Below are positions 6,949 to 7,135 of a DNA stretch of 7,135 nucleotides, in pieces. Both the position numbers and the translations under genes were made by a program. Source of the DNA: Gemmatimonadota bacterium (GTDB taxonomy: Bacteria > Gemmatimonadota > Gemmatimonadetes > Longimicrobiales > Longimicrobiaceae); NCBI GenBank assembly GCA_019348475.1, contig JAHWJJ010000238.1, positions 1 through 7,135 of the forward strand, given 5' to 3'. Each line of letters starts with the position of its first letter. The first letter of the stretch is position 1. Below the pieces are notes generated by a model that worked only from the letters and a program-made list of their open reading frames with translations, made no database searches and was not told the origin of the DNA.

Positions 6949-7135
6949 TCACCCGCGGCTGATGTCGCGCGGCTGACCGCCCGACGGATTGGTGGGCGGC
7001 GGCGCCACGCCCTCGGGCACCCGCGGCTCGCCCGGGAACACCGGGCGCCCCGGCAGCTCCGGCGTGGGGTCTACCCGGCGCGGGCGCGGGGGCGCGGCGG
7101 GGCGCGGCGCGGGGCGCCGGACGGGCGCCGGGGGG
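6949..7135 (-). CDS. mreC: C-terminal end of MreC (proline-rich tail), 5' part outside window
   Basis: An open frame enters at the window edge and ends at TGA 6949-6951, giving 61 residues of which 21 are Pro, with Arg and Ala (e.g. RRPAPRPAAPPRP, then ELPGRPVFPGEP, and PRDISRG at the end). MreC is a bitopic protein with a periplasmic beta domain; a disordered Pro-rich tail after it is known in several phyla. No conserved domain is inside the window, so the identity rests on being directly upstream of mreD with a 10-nt gap. It could be another protein ending in a Pro-rich tail. Confidence 0.65.
   Translation of the reverse strand, partial: PPAPVRRPAPRPAAPPRPRRVDPTPELPGRPVFPGEPRVPEGVAPPPTNPSGGQPRDISRG

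Overview
This is a GC-rich bacterial window in which every recognisable gene lies on the minus strand, so biological order runs from position 7135 down to 1. It reads as a core housekeeping segment: mreC (3' end only), mreD, rodA, accD, folC, hisS, a broken Uma2-family gene and proS (5' part only). High GC, an archaeal/eukaryotic-type ProRS, a Uma2 gene and short tandem repeats between genes suggest a soil-type lineage such as Gemmatimonadota (Longimicrobium-like). That assignment is inference; no rRNA or lineage marker is present.

Layout. 6358-7135 holds the cell-shape (elongasome) genes: a proline-rich MreC C-terminus, MreD and the SEDS glycosyltransferase RodA. The PBP2 transpeptidase gene (mrdA), usually found between mreD and rodA, is absent. 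In its place is a 97-bp gap with a 30-codon ORF that has a good ribosome binding site and a 4-nt overlap with rodA. 4184-5062 is accD (acetyl-CoA carboxylase beta subunit) and 2791-4080 is folC (folylpolyglutamate synthase), the common accD-folC pair, here separated by an 11-copy 8-bp tandem repeat. The 204-bp folC-hisS gap holds a cluster of four small hairpins and a 7-bp tandem repeat. hisS (1297-2586) ends in a 12-bp perfect hairpin. A Uma2-family pseudogene with two frameshifts follows, then a Rho-independent-type terminator that ends only 11 nt before the proS start codon.

Functionally the genes cover peptidoglycan elongation (MreC/MreD/RodA), the first committed step of fatty acid synthesis (AccD), folate polyglutamylation (FolC) and tRNA charging with His and Pro. 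They share a growth theme but no single pathway. No phage, CRISPR, defence island, tRNA, rRNA or new multi-gene system is visible. The points most worth a second look are the collapsed mrdA position, the intergenic repeats, the Pro in the FolC P-loop, and the hairpin against the proS start. No gene-free stretch exceeds 300 bases.
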